Assembly (NCBI GenBank): GCA_964352815.1 | Contig: CAYGTO010000008.1 | Span: 1-64,000, forward strand | DNA from: CAYGTO01 sp964352815 | GTDB lineage: Bacteria; Pseudomonadota; Alphaproteobacteria; Rickettsiales; UBA3002 | Length of the DNA: 64,000 nt | Direction of reading: 5' to 3' | Shown here: piece after piece, positions 42,088 to 51,664 of the stretch | Layout: each line of letters begins with the position of its first letter | Position numbering within the stretch: position 1 is the first letter of the stretch | Made by a program: the position numbers and the translations under genes | The notes under the pieces: generated by a model | The model's input: the letters and a program-made list of their open reading frames with translations, nothing else | What the model was told of the DNA's origin: nothing | Database searches by the model: none

Positions 42088-45000
42088 ATGAGCCTGTCCG
42101 GATTTTTTATTGATCGCCCGATTTTTGCGAGTGCGATGTCAATTGTGATCTTTCTGGCCGGGCTCATTGCGATGTTCCAGCTTCCGATCGCGGAATATCC
42201 GGATGTGACGCCGCCGGCGGTAGTGGTCACGGCGCAATTCCCAGGCGCGAATCCGAAAGTGATTGCGGAAACCGTTGCTACGCCGCTCGAAGAGCAAATC
42301 AACGGCGTGGAGAACATGCTCTATATGTATTCGCAGTCAACGTCGGATGGCAAGATGACGCTGACCGTCACCTTTGCCATTGGCACCGATCCTGATCTGG
42401 CGCAGCAGCTCGTGCAAAACCGGGTCAGCCAAGCGGAGCCGCGATTGCCGGAAGTGACGCGTGAACTAGGAATCACCACGATTAAAAGCTCGCCCGATTT
42501 GACGATGGTAGTGCATCTGACCTCGCCGAATAAGCGCTATGAGAGCCTGTATTTGCGTAACTATGCGGTGATTAATGTCAAAGATCAGCTTGCGAAAATT
42601 AAGGGGGTCGGGCAGGTGCGCCTGTTTGGTGGCGGTGATTATGCGATGCGCCTTTGGCTGAACCCTGAGAAATTAGCAGAACGCAGCTTAACCGCGAATG
42701 ATGTGGTGAATGCGGTGCGTGAACAGAATGTGCAGGTGGCAGCAGGCGTCATTGGCGGCCCGCCCTATGCCGACAAAGCGCAGCTACAATTTCAAATCAA
42801 TGCGAAGGGCCGGCTCGATACTCCGACCGAGTTTGAAGATATTATTATTCGCACCGGCGAGAATGGGCAAATCACCCGCTTAAGCGATATTGGCCGGGTG
42901 GAAATGGGGGCGTCGGAATATTCCCTGCGCTCGATGCTCAATAATGACAATGCGGTGGCGATCCCGATCTTCGCTTCACCCGGCGCCAACGCACTCGACA
43001 TTTCAACCAATGTGCGCGCGAAAATGGCCGAGCTGAAAAAGAATTTCCCAGAAGGGGTGGATTACAGCGTGGTCTATGACCCGACGGTCTTCGTCCAAAA
43101 GTCGATTGAATCAGTGATCACCACGCTGCTCGAAGCAGTGGCGCTCGTGGTGCTTGTGGTGATTATTTTCCTTCAGCGCTGGCGCGCCGCAATCATCCCG
43201 CTCTTAGCCGTTCCGGTCTCGATCGTGGGAACCTTTGGTATCATGATCTTGCTGGGCTTTTCGATCAATGTGCTCACCTTGTTCGGGCTGATTCTGGCGA
43301 TCGGGATTGTCGTTGATGACGCGATCATCGTGGTAGAAAATGTCGAGCGGAACATTGAAGAGGGCCTCTCGCCGCATGACGCTGCCATCCAAGCGATGCA
43401 AGAAGTCACCGGCCCAATCATCGCGACCACGCTGGTGCTCGTTGCGGTGTTTATTCCGATTTCTTTTATCAGCGGACTGACCGGACAATTCTATCAACAA
43501 TTCGCCCTGACCATTGCCATTTCGACGGTGATTTCATCGTTCAATTCACTGACGCTTAGCCCGGCCATGTCGCGCGTCTTGCTGAAGCCGCAAGGCGAGG
43601 GCAGGGACTGGCTTACCTGCGCGATGGATAGAGTGTTTGGTGGGTTTTTTGCCTGGTTCAACCGATTCTTCCAGCGCCGCTCTGAAGGCTATGCGCGCGG
43701 CGTCACCGGCATTTTAAAACGCTGCTCTCTTGGCATGGCGATCTATGCGGTGCTCGTTTTTGCTACCTGGGGCATGTTCAATGTGATCCCCACCGGGTTT
43801 GTGCCGGTACAAGATAAGCAATATCTCATTAGCTTCGCGCAACTTCCTGACGGTTCGACCTTGGAGCGTACTGAGGAAGTGATTCGCGAAATGTCGAAAA
43901 TTGCGCTTGAGACGGAAGGGGTGACTGGGTCGGTCGCGTTCCCCGGGCTGTCGATCAATGGATTCACCAATTCATCAAGCGCAGGGATTGTGTTTGTGAC
44001 GTTGGATGATTTTGGGAACCGTACCAGTAGCAACCTCTCCGGCCCGGCGATCACGCAGGCGCTTCAGCAGAAATTTAATGGTATTGAGGAGGCGTTCATC
44101 GCCATCTTCCCGCCGCCGCCTGTGCGTGGCCTGGGGACTGCCGGCGGGTTTAAGCTGCAAATTGAGGACCGCACCGACCAAGGCTATGAAAAGCTGAATG
44201 AGGTGATGAATGCTGTCGTGAATAAGGCACGTGAAGCGCCTGAGCTTGATCCCTATTCAGTCTATTCGTCTTACAAGATCAACGTACCGCAACTCTATGC
44301 CGAGCTGGACCGCACCAAAGCCAAACAGCTAGGTCTCAACATTCGTGAAGTGTTTGACTCGATGCAGATTTTCTTAGGATCGCTCTACATCAATGATTTC
44401 AATCGCTTTGGCCGCACCTATCAAGTGATTGCCCAAGCTGAAAACCAATTCCGTGATACGCCGGATGATATTTTGCGTCTTAAAGTGCGTAACAATGAAG
44501 GTGAAATGGTGCCGCTGGGTGCGATCGTCAATGTCAGTGAAACCTTCGGTCCGGAATCGGCGCAGCGCTATAACGCATTCCGTGCTGCAGACGTGAATGG
44601 AAATGCCGCGCCGGGTTATTCCTCCGGTCAAGCGCAAGATGCGATGACACGGATTTTGGAAGAAACGCTGCCGCCCGGAATGGTGTTTGAATGGACCGAG
44701 TTGACCTATCAGCAGATCTTGGCGGGCGACACGACCTTGGTTGTGATTCCGCTCGTGTTGTTCCTCGTCTTCCTTGTGCTTGCGGCACAGTATGAAAGTC
44801 TGACGCTGCCGATGGCGATTATTCTGATCGTGCCGATGAGTATGCTCTCGGCGCTGAGCGGCATTTGGCTGACGGGCGGTGATAACAATATTTTCACCCA
44901 GATTAGCCTGTTTGTATTGATGGGACTCGCGACCAAGAATGCGATTCTGATTGTCGAATTCGCACGTGAGCTTGAGCATCAAGGCCGCGGCATTGTCGAT

Positions 45001-45318
45001 GCGGCGATCGAAGCAAGCCAGATGCGGTTGCGTCCGATTTTGATGACCTCCTTCGCCTTCATTATGGGGGTGTTGCCGATGGCGATTTCAACCGGTGCGG
45101 GCGCTGAGATGCGTCAAGCACTCGGGATCGCGGTTTTCTCTGGCATGCTCGGCGTGACCTTCTTTGGCTTGTTCCTGACGCCACTTTTCTATGTCATCTT
45201 GCGCAAATGGGAGACGCGGAACCAGCCCATTCCTACCAGCGTGCCAGAAGCAGAGATGCACGAAGAGTCGTCGCTGGAATATTACGATGCGGCAGACGAA
45301 GACATGCGGGGTTCTTGA
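42088..45318 (+). CDS. RND multidrug efflux permease (HAE1/AcrB type)
   Basis: The 1076-residue inner-membrane proton antiporter has twelve transmembrane helices and two large periplasmic loops. Hallmarks are FFIDRPIFASAMSIVIFLAG at the N-terminus, LGLILAIGIVVDDAIIVVENVERN-type segment (written here as AIGIVVDDAIIVVENVER) with the proton-relay DD pair, and the second-half FVLMGLATKNAILIVEFA with its Lys. Such pumps export drugs, detergents and bile-like compounds. It is co-transcribed with the adaptor and is under the TetR operator. Confidence 0.96.
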   Translation: MSLSGFFIDRPIFASAMSIVIFLAGLIAMFQLPIAEYPDVTPPAVVVTAQFPGANPKVIAETVATPLEEQINGVENMLYMYSQSTSDGKMTLTVTFAIGTDPDLAQQLVQNRVSQAEPRLPEVTRELGITTIKSSPDLTMVVHLTSPNKRYESLYLRNYAVINVKDQLAKIKGVGQVRLFGGGDYAMRLWLNPEKLAERSLTANDVVNAVREQNVQVAAGVIGGPPYADKAQLQFQINAKGRLDTPTEFEDIIIRTGENGQITRLSDIGRVEMGASEYSLRSMLNNDNAVAIPIFASPGANALDISTNVRAKMAELKKNFPEGVDYSVVYDPTVFVQKSIESVITTLLEAVALVVLVVIIFLQRWRAAIIPLLAVPVSIVGTFGIMILLGFSINVLTLFGLILAIGIVVDDAIIVVENVERNIEEGLSPHDAAIQAMQEVTGPIIATTLVLVAVFIPISFISGLTGQFYQQFALTIAISTVISSFNSLTLSPAMSRVLLKPQGEGRDWLTCAMDRVFGGFFAWFNRFFQRRSEGYARGVTGILKRCSLGMAIYAVLVFATWGMFNVIPTGFVPVQDKQYLISFAQLPDGSTLERTEEVIREMSKIALETEGVTGSVAFPGLSINGFTNSSSAGIVFVTLDDFGNRTSSNLSGPAITQALQQKFNGIEEAFIAIFPPPPVRGLGTAGGFKLQIEDRTDQGYEKLNEVMNAVVNKAREAPELDPYSVYSSYKINVPQLYAELDRTKAKQLGLNIREVFDSMQIFLGSLYINDFNRFGRTYQVIAQAENQFRDTPDDILRLKVRNNEGEMVPLGAIVNVSETFGPESAQRYNAFRAADVNGNAAPGYSSGQAQDAMTRILEETLPPGMVFEWTELTYQQILAGDTTLVVIPLVLFLVFLVLAAQYESLTLPMAIILIVPMSMLSALSGIWLTGGDNNIFTQISLFVLMGLATKNAILIVEFARELEHQGRGIVDAAIEASQMRLRPILMTSFAFIMGVLPMAISTGAGAEMRQALGIAVFSGMLGVTFFGLFLTPLFYVILRKWETRNQPIPTSVPEAEMHEESSLEYYDAADEDMRGS

Positions 45319-45389
45319 TCTCTCTAGCAATGGTTTGACATTGCATACGATTTTCACTAGCGTGGCTCAAACAATAGGAGCCTACACCC

Positions 45390-45878
45390 ATGCGTTCATT
45401 TCTAATGAGTCTTTTAATCATTGTGATGCCGATGCTCGCTGCTTCAGAAGAAGCAAAGAAACCCGAACTAACGAAAGAAACGATTGGTAGCTGGGTGGTG
45501 ATTTGTCTCAAAGAAGACCCGAGCCGCTGTGAAATCGTTCAGCAGCTATCGCGCAAAGATAATGGCCAGCAGCTCGTGCGTATGGGGATCGCCAAAGTAG
45601 GTGAGAAAAAACAATTGCTTGCCACCGCAATCCTGCCGTTGGGTATTGCGCTCGACAAGTCGGTATCCATCGGAGTGGATGAGAATGCAGGGAAGGCCAT
45701 GCCGGTGAAGACGTGCACGCCGGCCGGCTGTATCGCGACATTTGCGCCCCAAGACGCAGATATCAAACAGATGAAGAAGGGCAAGAACATGAAGCTGAAA
45801 TTTGCGACGGCCAATGGTCAGCCCATTGAGCTCGAACTCTCTCTCAAAGGCTTTACCAAAGCCTACGGCAAAATCTAG
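45390..45878 (+). CDS. IalB family protein, copy 1
   Basis: The 162-residue protein has a signal peptide (MRSFLMSLLIIVMPMLAASEE) and the invasion-associated locus B fold: GSWVVICLKEDPSRCEIVQQL, then GIALDKSVSIGVDENAG, the disulfide pair CTPAGCIATF, and ELSLKGFTKAY. IalB proteins are periplasmic or outer-membrane associated in alphaproteobacteria and linked in Bartonella to erythrocyte invasion, but most environmental homologues have no known role. The gene next to it is a paralogue. Confidence 0.85.
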   Translation: MRSFLMSLLIIVMPMLAASEEAKKPELTKETIGSWVVICLKEDPSRCEIVQQLSRKDNGQQLVRMGIAKVGEKKQLLATAILPLGIALDKSVSIGVDENAGKAMPVKTCTPAGCIATFAPQDADIKQMKKGKNMKLKFATANGQPIELELSLKGFTKAYGKI

Positions 45879-45950
45879 CACTGTACGGCCCGTTCTGCAA
45901 AACTTGTGGAAAGATTTTGACAAAACGGTGCGCTCACCTACTGTTTGACC

Positions 45951-46490
45951 ATGCATATCACGAATCTTAAGAAATTAGCTCTTATCGCATCCCCGCTGGT
46001 CGTGCTTTTGCTGATCACGGTAATGTTTATTGTGATGGGCGATAGCACTGAAGAAACGTCTGAGAAACAAGTCACGAACGATGTCTACCAAGATTGGGTG
46101 CGTGTATGCGCCAAGGATAATGCCAATCAATGCGAGGTCGTGCAGCAGCTCACCAAGCAGGAGACCGGCCAGCTCGTCGCCAAAATGGCGGTGGTGAAGC
46201 TTAAAGAGGGCGCGGCGCTTGGAACGGTGATCACGCCGTTAGGAATTTCGCTCCAGCAAACCCCTATGTTGGTTCTTAATGAAACAACGAACATTCCGCT
46301 GCAAATGAAGACATGCATGCTCTCCGGCTGTATGGGGATGCTTCAGCTCACTCCTGAGCTTATGGATGGGCTAAAACAGGGCGAATCACTCAAACTTAAA
46401 CTCGCGAACGAATCGGGCGCACCTATTGTCTTCGATCTATCGTTAAAAGGCTTTGATCAAGCCTATGACGGGCTGCCTGAACGCAGCTAG
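45951..46490 (+). CDS. IalB family protein, copy 2
   Basis: The 179-residue product shares the IalB pattern with its neighbour: DWVRVCAKDNANQCEVVQQL, TPLGISLQQTPMLVLNE, CMLSGCMGMLQ and DLSLKGFDQAYDGL. It has a longer hydrophobic N-terminus (LALIASPLVVLLLITVMFIVMG) that may be an uncleaved anchor. The ATG at 45951 is preferred to a TTG two codons before. The two genes look like a tandem duplication. Confidence 0.83.
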   Translation: MHITNLKKLALIASPLVVLLLITVMFIVMGDSTEETSEKQVTNDVYQDWVRVCAKDNANQCEVVQQLTKQETGQLVAKMAVVKLKEGAALGTVITPLGISLQQTPMLVLNETTNIPLQMKTCMLSGCMGMLQLTPELMDGLKQGESLKLKLANESGAPIVFDLSLKGFDQAYDGLPERS

Positions 46491-46524
46491 CACGCGAAAT
46501 GCGCGCAACAGCGCCGAGGCAAAA

Positions 46525-46539
46525 TTGCAACAGTTGCAA
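46525..46539. promoter_or_regulatory. 15-bp palindrome upstream of the autotransporter gene
   Basis: TTGCAAC-A-GTTGCAA is a perfect palindrome 120 bp before the autotransporter start, followed by a run of eight A. It could be an operator, or (read leftward) a terminator, although no leftward gene ends there. Confidence 0.35.
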
Positions 46540-46658
46540 AAAAAACTCCTGATTCATTCACAGATTGCGTAATGCACTTTACAAACGAATTGCTGCTCTA
46601 TATCTAGGTTATCAGGATATTGTGTCTAATATTTAACTTAATCAAGGGAAGGTAACCA

Positions 46659-49600
46659 ATGTTACACAAAGGTTCAAACAAAACACTAAGAAACGCGCTT
46701 CTTACGGGTGCATCGGGTCTTGCGATCCTGCTTTCAGCTCAGGCAGCGTTTGCGACGGCGACGGGCGAAGTAGCAAATGGCGGCACGTCAAATGCAACGG
46801 ATGCAAATGGTATTTTAGAGAGCAACGAAACGGGTACAGTAACCGTTACTATCGATGATGCAGCGAATGGCGGCATCAACTTCGGTACAAACGGTGGTGC
46901 TGATGCAATCACATTGAATGAAGCAGGTGGCGCAACAGCGTTGGTGCTAAACGTGACTGACTCAGCGGGTACGGATACGATTACCTTCAACGAAAACATT
47001 ACGGTTGCTGGCAACGCAGGCAACACGTTGACAATGAACTTCACGAACTCAAACGGTGTGTTCGATGGTAATATTGCAACATCGGCAGGTGCCGTGGCAA
47101 TTAATGCCGGTTCTGGAATGGCTGACCCAACCATCACGTTGACGTTTGGCACATCTGCGAATGAAAACCAAACGATCAATGCAGCAATCAATGCGGTGGA
47201 TGCAACTGATACAGTGAACATCATTGTGAATAACGCCGATGGTGGCGCTGCAGGTGCGGCGAACACCACGACCTTCTCGCAAGCGATTGGTGGAACGACG
47301 GCAGCAACGGCAGTTGATTCAATCTTGATCGATGCGGCAACAGGTGATGACACGGTAACAGCTATCTTTAGCTCTAGCGTGAACACGGGTGCATTCACAA
47401 TTACTGCGGATGACACAGCAAACCGCCCTGCGACAGCAACGATTAATGGTAACCTAACGGCTTCAGGCGTAGTCACGGTGACAGCAGCAAACAATGCGGC
47501 TGCAAACCTTACGCTTAATGGTGACATGAACACTGCCACTACTTACAGCCTAGACGAAGATACAGGCGTGGCGACGATGACGGTTTCTGGCGCGAATGCT
47601 CAGATGGTTGCGGGTAACGTGGTCGGTGCTGCTGACGCAGAAGGTGTTCTCGTTGTGAACAATGCAAACGGTGCAACCTTTACTGGCCTTGTGGGTGAGT
47701 TGACAAATGCTGCGGCTGACAGAACGCTTGATGCATTGAACATCGGAACAGTTGATGGTGCGAACTCTTCAGCAACGTTCCAGACTGGCTTGTCAGCAAC
47801 CACGATCACGCTTGGTGATGCTGACAACACAAGCAACGATACGGCAACTCTAAATCTAGAGACACAAGCGGCTGGCCTCACGGTTACGGCAACAAACATC
47901 AATGGCGACGGTGCCAACGATGATGTTGCGACAGTGAATGTGCTCGATGCAACAGGTGGTGCGGCGCCAGATACGGTGACCATTACAGGTGCGATCGGTG
48001 GAGGTGCTCCTGTTGACAACCTAAATGTTGGTAGCGCAACACAAGGTGGTGCCTTGGTTATCAGCGGAACAGCAGCTGCAACCAACATCAACGTGATTGG
48101 TGGTGACAATGCGGCTGAAGATTCAACGGCTGAATTCCAAACGGCTATCACTGCGACCACAGTCGTGATCAACGATAATGCTGGCTCTGCAACGCTTTCT
48201 GTGAACACCACTAACGGTGCGCAAACCATTGCGGGTACGTTTGACGGTGGCGCAGCAGGTGAGGGAACGCTGAATGTCTTTGATGATGATTCGGGTGCGA
48301 GTGATCTTGCGACCTTCTCGGGTGCAGTGGGTACCACAACGGCCTCTCTTGGTACGGTGAATGTTGGTAACGCAACGAATGGTGGTGACGCAAGCTTTGG
48401 CACTACCTTTGCGGCGACTAACGTGAACGTCACCGGTGGTGACGCAGTAGGAGAGAACGCAGGTGCGATCTTCATTGGCGATGCGGCCATTACAAACTTA
48501 AATGTGACCGGTGGTAGCAATGGTGCAGCAGGAGAAAGTGCTGTGGCTGAATTCCGCTCAGCCGTGAACGTCACCAACGCAACGTTGAACGATGATACGA
48601 GTGCAACAGCAACCATGCTTGTGAACACTACGAACGGTGCGCAGGCCGTTGCGACCGTAATTAACGGTGCTGCAGCAGGCGAAGGTACGTTGAACGTATC
48701 GGATGATGATGCAGGTGAAACGGATGCAGCGACTTTCTCGAACGCGGTTGGTGCAACGAACGGTCTTGCTGCGATCAATATCGGTACAGCGACGCTTGGT
48801 GGTTCTGCGGTGTTTAACAACAACGTTACTGCAACCAACATTACGCTTATCTCGGGTAACGCAGGTGGTGAGACTGCCAATGCAACCTTCCTTGGAAACG
48901 TGACCGGTGCGGTTGCGATGACAGACACAGGTGGTCTGGCATCGACAATTAACCTGAACGGCACGTCAGCTCAGACAGTGTCTGGCGCGATTACCGCGGG
49001 TAACGATGGTGATGGTGACATCAACGTCAACAACACAATGGGTACAGTGACGTTCTCAGGCGCGATTGGTAGCTCTGCTGGTAACTCAGTCGACGACATC
49101 ACGCTTGCGACGGGTTCAACGACGGTCTTCAGCGCTGCTGTAGATGCGGATCGTGTGATCACAAGTGGAACGGGCACGTCAGTGACGTTCGGAGTTGATG
49201 CTAACACGCTTGACCTCGATCTGAACCTTGCAGATGGCTCGACTCTGATTGCAGGTTCGGGTGTTGCAAACGGTGAAACGGTGGTGACTCTTGGCGCTAA
49301 CACCGATTTGACTGGTCGTAACGTCACGATTCAAGCTCCGGTGAACCTTGCAGACGGCGAGAGCTTCACGCTCTTCGGCGGAGCAGGTGCTGGTAACGCG
49401 AACAACGCAACCTTCACAGTCACTGATAACGCGCTCTTCGACTATGCCGAAGCGGCGGGTGTTGTGACGGCGAACCGTCGCTCTACCTCTGAATCAGCAA
49501 GCCAGCTTGGTGTGAACACAAGTGCAGTCGACGCATTGACGAACTCGATTGCGGCCAACACTGCAGCAGTTCAAGATACGATCTCGACTGAATTGGCAGC

Positions 49601-50621
49601 AGGTGGTGCACGTGCGAAGGCAATCACTGAGAAGTCACAAGGTGATAACACCGGTGGTGCTTCGACAGCGACAACCACAGCACAAACCACTGTCACTACG
49701 AACAATATTGTGGGTGCACGCCTTGACTCGGTTCGTGGCAACTCGCAAACGGCTTCGCTCGACACTGGTTTCGCAACTGGTAGCGGTGACATGTCTAAGT
49801 CAGCGTGGTTCAAAGCCTTCACGAACCTCGCAGACCAGGATGAGCGTGACGGAGTTTCTGGCTTCGAAGCAGACACGTTTGGTTTCGTAGCGGGTATTGA
49901 TAAAGAAGTTTCTCCAGGCGTACGCGTTGGTGTGGCAGCAGGGTATGCAAACTCTGATGTTGACAGCGACAGTGCAAACAACCTTGAGAGCGACATCGAC
50001 CAGTACCAGTTGAGCGTATATGGTGATTACGATCTCGGAGCATACTATCTCGAAGGGATGCTCGGATATGCGTATAACGATATCGAGACGACTCGTTTGA
50101 CAGTTGCTGATACGGTCGCAAATGGTGACTACTCAACTAACCAATACTCAGCATTGATTGGTGTGGGTAAGCCATACGCACTCAGCAATGGTGGCACGTT
50201 GACAGCGAAAGCGAGCTTGAACTACATCCACGTAGAAGGCGAGAGCTTCACTGAGACAGGCGCTGGCGTAAACAACCAAACGCAAAACATCGATGATATC
50301 GACATCGCGATTGCACGTTTGGGTGGTAGCTACGCAAAAGAATACAAAACGGACCAAGGACGCATTATTCCTGAGTTCCGTGCGGGTGTTCTTTACGATC
50401 TGATCGGTGATGAAGGTTCATCTACTTCAACCAACGCGGGTGGTGGTGCAGCCTTCAGTACGAACGGTGCAGATGTTGCTCAGTTCGGTGGTACCGCGGG
50501 TGCTGGCCTGAACTACCGTGCTGACGGTGGTAAGTGGGACCTCAGCGTCAACTACGATGCTGAAGCACGTGCTGACTTCCTAGCACACACTGGACAAGTA
50601 AGAGCACGTTACAATTTCTAA
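46659..50621 (+). CDS. Type V autotransporter with repetitive passenger
   Basis: The 1320-residue protein has a long signal peptide (MLHKGSNKTLRNALLTGASGLAILLSAQAAFA), a passenger of about 1000 residues dominated by Gly, Ala, Asn, Thr and Asp and poor in Cys, and a C-terminal autotransporter barrel from about residue 1047 (SAWFKAFTNLAD) to the end, RVGVAAGYANSDVD being typical. It ends in YNF, the usual terminal aromatic. The passenger should form a beta-helix on the cell surface. GGGAAGG precedes the ATG and a strong terminator follows the stop by 22 bp. Confidence 0.93.
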   Translation: MLHKGSNKTLRNALLTGASGLAILLSAQAAFATATGEVANGGTSNATDANGILESNETGTVTVTIDDAANGGINFGTNGGADAITLNEAGGATALVLNVTDSAGTDTITFNENITVAGNAGNTLTMNFTNSNGVFDGNIATSAGAVAINAGSGMADPTITLTFGTSANENQTINAAINAVDATDTVNIIVNNADGGAAGAANTTTFSQAIGGTTAATAVDSILIDAATGDDTVTAIFSSSVNTGAFTITADDTANRPATATINGNLTASGVVTVTAANNAAANLTLNGDMNTATTYSLDEDTGVATMTVSGANAQMVAGNVVGAADAEGVLVVNNANGATFTGLVGELTNAAADRTLDALNIGTVDGANSSATFQTGLSATTITLGDADNTSNDTATLNLETQAAGLTVTATNINGDGANDDVATVNVLDATGGAAPDTVTITGAIGGGAPVDNLNVGSATQGGALVISGTAAATNINVIGGDNAAEDSTAEFQTAITATTVVINDNAGSATLSVNTTNGAQTIAGTFDGGAAGEGTLNVFDDDSGASDLATFSGAVGTTTASLGTVNVGNATNGGDASFGTTFAATNVNVTGGDAVGENAGAIFIGDAAITNLNVTGGSNGAAGESAVAEFRSAVNVTNATLNDDTSATATMLVNTTNGAQAVATVINGAAAGEGTLNVSDDDAGETDAATFSNAVGATNGLAAINIGTATLGGSAVFNNNVTATNITLISGNAGGETANATFLGNVTGAVAMTDTGGLASTINLNGTSAQTVSGAITAGNDGDGDINVNNTMGTVTFSGAIGSSAGNSVDDITLATGSTTVFSAAVDADRVITSGTGTSVTFGVDANTLDLDLNLADGSTLIAGSGVANGETVVTLGANTDLTGRNVTIQAPVNLADGESFTLFGGAGAGNANNATFTVTDNALFDYAEAAGVVTANRRSTSESASQLGVNTSAVDALTNSIAANTAAVQDTISTELAAGGARAKAITEKSQGDNTGGASTATTTAQTTVTTNNIVGARLDSVRGNSQTASLDTGFATGSGDMSKSAWFKAFTNLADQDERDGVSGFEADTFGFVAGIDKEVSPGVRVGVAAGYANSDVDSDSANNLESDIDQYQLSVYGDYDLGAYYLEGMLGYAYNDIETTRLTVADTVANGDYSTNQYSALIGVGKPYALSNGGTLTAKASLNYIHVEGESFTETGAGVNNQTQNIDDIDIAIARLGGSYAKEYKTDQGRIIPEFRAGVLYDLIGDEGSSTSTNAGGGAAFSTNGADVAQFGGTAGAGLNYRADGGKWDLSVNYDAEARADFLAHTGQVRARYNF
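48129..48900 (+). repeat. Tandem repeat of about 140 residues in the passenger
   Basis: Two adjacent segments offset by 417 to 420 bp encode similar strings: AEFQTAITATT / AEFRSAVNVTN, VNTTNGAQ in both, AAGEGTLNV in both, DDDSGASDLATFSGAVG / DDDAGETDAATFSNAVG. The repeats are divergent at DNA level, so they are old duplications of a beta-helix unit. Confidence 0.75.
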
Positions 50622-50643
50622 GTTGTGCATGCTTGATGAGAAG

Positions 50644-50674
50644 AGGCCCCATCTCAGATGGGGCCTTTTTTTTT
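50644..50674 (+). terminator. Intrinsic terminator of the autotransporter gene
   Basis: Perfect 9-bp stem AGGCCCCAT/ATGGGGCCT around loop CTCAG is followed by a run of nine T. It starts 22 bp after the stop and is the clearest terminator in the window. Confidence 0.95.
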
Positions 50675-50688
50675 GCCTAAAGAATCAA

Positions 50689-51543
50689 ATGCGTACCTCA
50701 TTAACAATCCTTCTTCTAACATCGCTTGCACTGGTCGCATGCAGCGCGATCCCAGGGCGTGTTCAGCAAGCACATCAGCTTGCGGCTTCCGAACAGTTTG
50801 CCGTTCACTATTATACGGCTGCCTCACTCCCCATGGTCGGTTTCTCACGCTATACTAAAAAAGCGAAAGTACTGCGCGTCTATATTGAGGGGGATGGTTT
50901 TGCATGGGAAAATCGTTCAACGCCTTCGACGAATCCGACGCCGACGGAACCTCTTACCTTCGAGCTCGCCGCTAAAGACCCGTCTGGGAACCTGCTATAT
51001 TTAGGTCGCCCGTGCCAGTATATAGAAGACTATTCACAGCATGCTGATTGTCAAAACCCACGTTATTGGACGAGTCATCGTTTTGCTCCCGTAGTAATCG
51101 AGCGGATGAGTCAGATCATTGACAATGAAAAGCAAAAGAGTGGTGCATCCTCTATAGAGCTAGTCGGCTACTCAGGCGGTGGGGCGATTGCAGTCCTACT
51201 CGCTTCCATGCGGGATGATGTGGCAAGTATTGTAACGGTAGCGGGAAATCTCGACCATGTCGCGCTGAACCGCTATCACAACGTCTCGCCTTTGCGTGGC
51301 TCTCTGAATCCAATAGATGTGGTGCAGAAAGTGTCACATATCCCCCAGCGACATTTCATTGGGGCAGATGACCCGTTGATTCTTGAGAGGTTTGCACTAG
51401 GTTATCGTAACAAAATGACCGACCGAAGATGCACACAGATCATCAATGTACCCAACGTAACGCATGAAGAGGGCTGGGTTGAGCAATGGAGCACGCTGAT
51501 ACAGCGTTATTCCCCGCGCTGCCAAGTATCCGACGAGCTGTGA
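50689..51543 (+). CDS. Putative lipoprotein alpha/beta hydrolase
   Basis: The 284-residue product has a lipoprotein signal (MRTSLTILLLTSLALVAC) and an alpha/beta hydrolase core: LRVYIEGDGFAWENR as the strand and oxyanion region, the nucleophile elbow GYSGGGA with Ser, and FIGADDPLI and VTHEEGW holding candidate Asp and His residues. Substrate unknown; an envelope esterase or lipase-like role is inferred. The ATG at 50689 is chosen for the signal peptide. It is 15 bp beyond the autotransporter terminator, so it probably has its own promoter or relies on read-through. Confidence 0.75.
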   Translation: MRTSLTILLLTSLALVACSAIPGRVQQAHQLAASEQFAVHYYTAASLPMVGFSRYTKKAKVLRVYIEGDGFAWENRSTPSTNPTPTEPLTFELAAKDPSGNLLYLGRPCQYIEDYSQHADCQNPRYWTSHRFAPVVIERMSQIIDNEKQKSGASSIELVGYSGGGAIAVLLASMRDDVASIVTVAGNLDHVALNRYHNVSPLRGSLNPIDVVQKVSHIPQRHFIGADDPLILERFALGYRNKMTDRRCTQIINVPNVTHEEGWVEQWSTLIQRYSPRCQVSDEL

Positions 51544-51656
51544 AAGAAATAATAGGACGTCAAGAATGGCGCGCCGTGGTTGACGCACTTCGAACCCTAC
51601 CGGAATTACGGCTGGTTGTTTTGCGGTTTCCGGAATGGAAAAACACCGAGCTATAA
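51540..51656 (+). other. Possible 38-codon reading frame or gene remnant at island edge
   Basis: A GTG at 51540 overlapping the hydrolase stop opens 38 codons containing GRQEWRAVVDALRTLPELRLVVLRF. No ribosome site specific to it is seen. It fills the 121 bp between the hydrolase and the transglutaminase gene. It could be the tail of a lost gene or chance coding. Confidence 0.2.
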
Positions 51657-51664
51657 AAAGGTAT

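Noticed and set aside
47600..48964. Long open frame (454 codons) on the minus strand inside the autotransporter gene, with another of 266 codons at 46739-47539
   Set aside because: They mirror the repetitive Ala/Thr/Asn passenger codons, encode only Val/Ala/Ser/Pro-rich strings, and have no ribosome site or family likeness.
46659..50621. CRISPR-like or satellite DNA in the autotransporter gene
   Set aside because: The repeats are long, diverged and in frame, so they are protein-level duplications.
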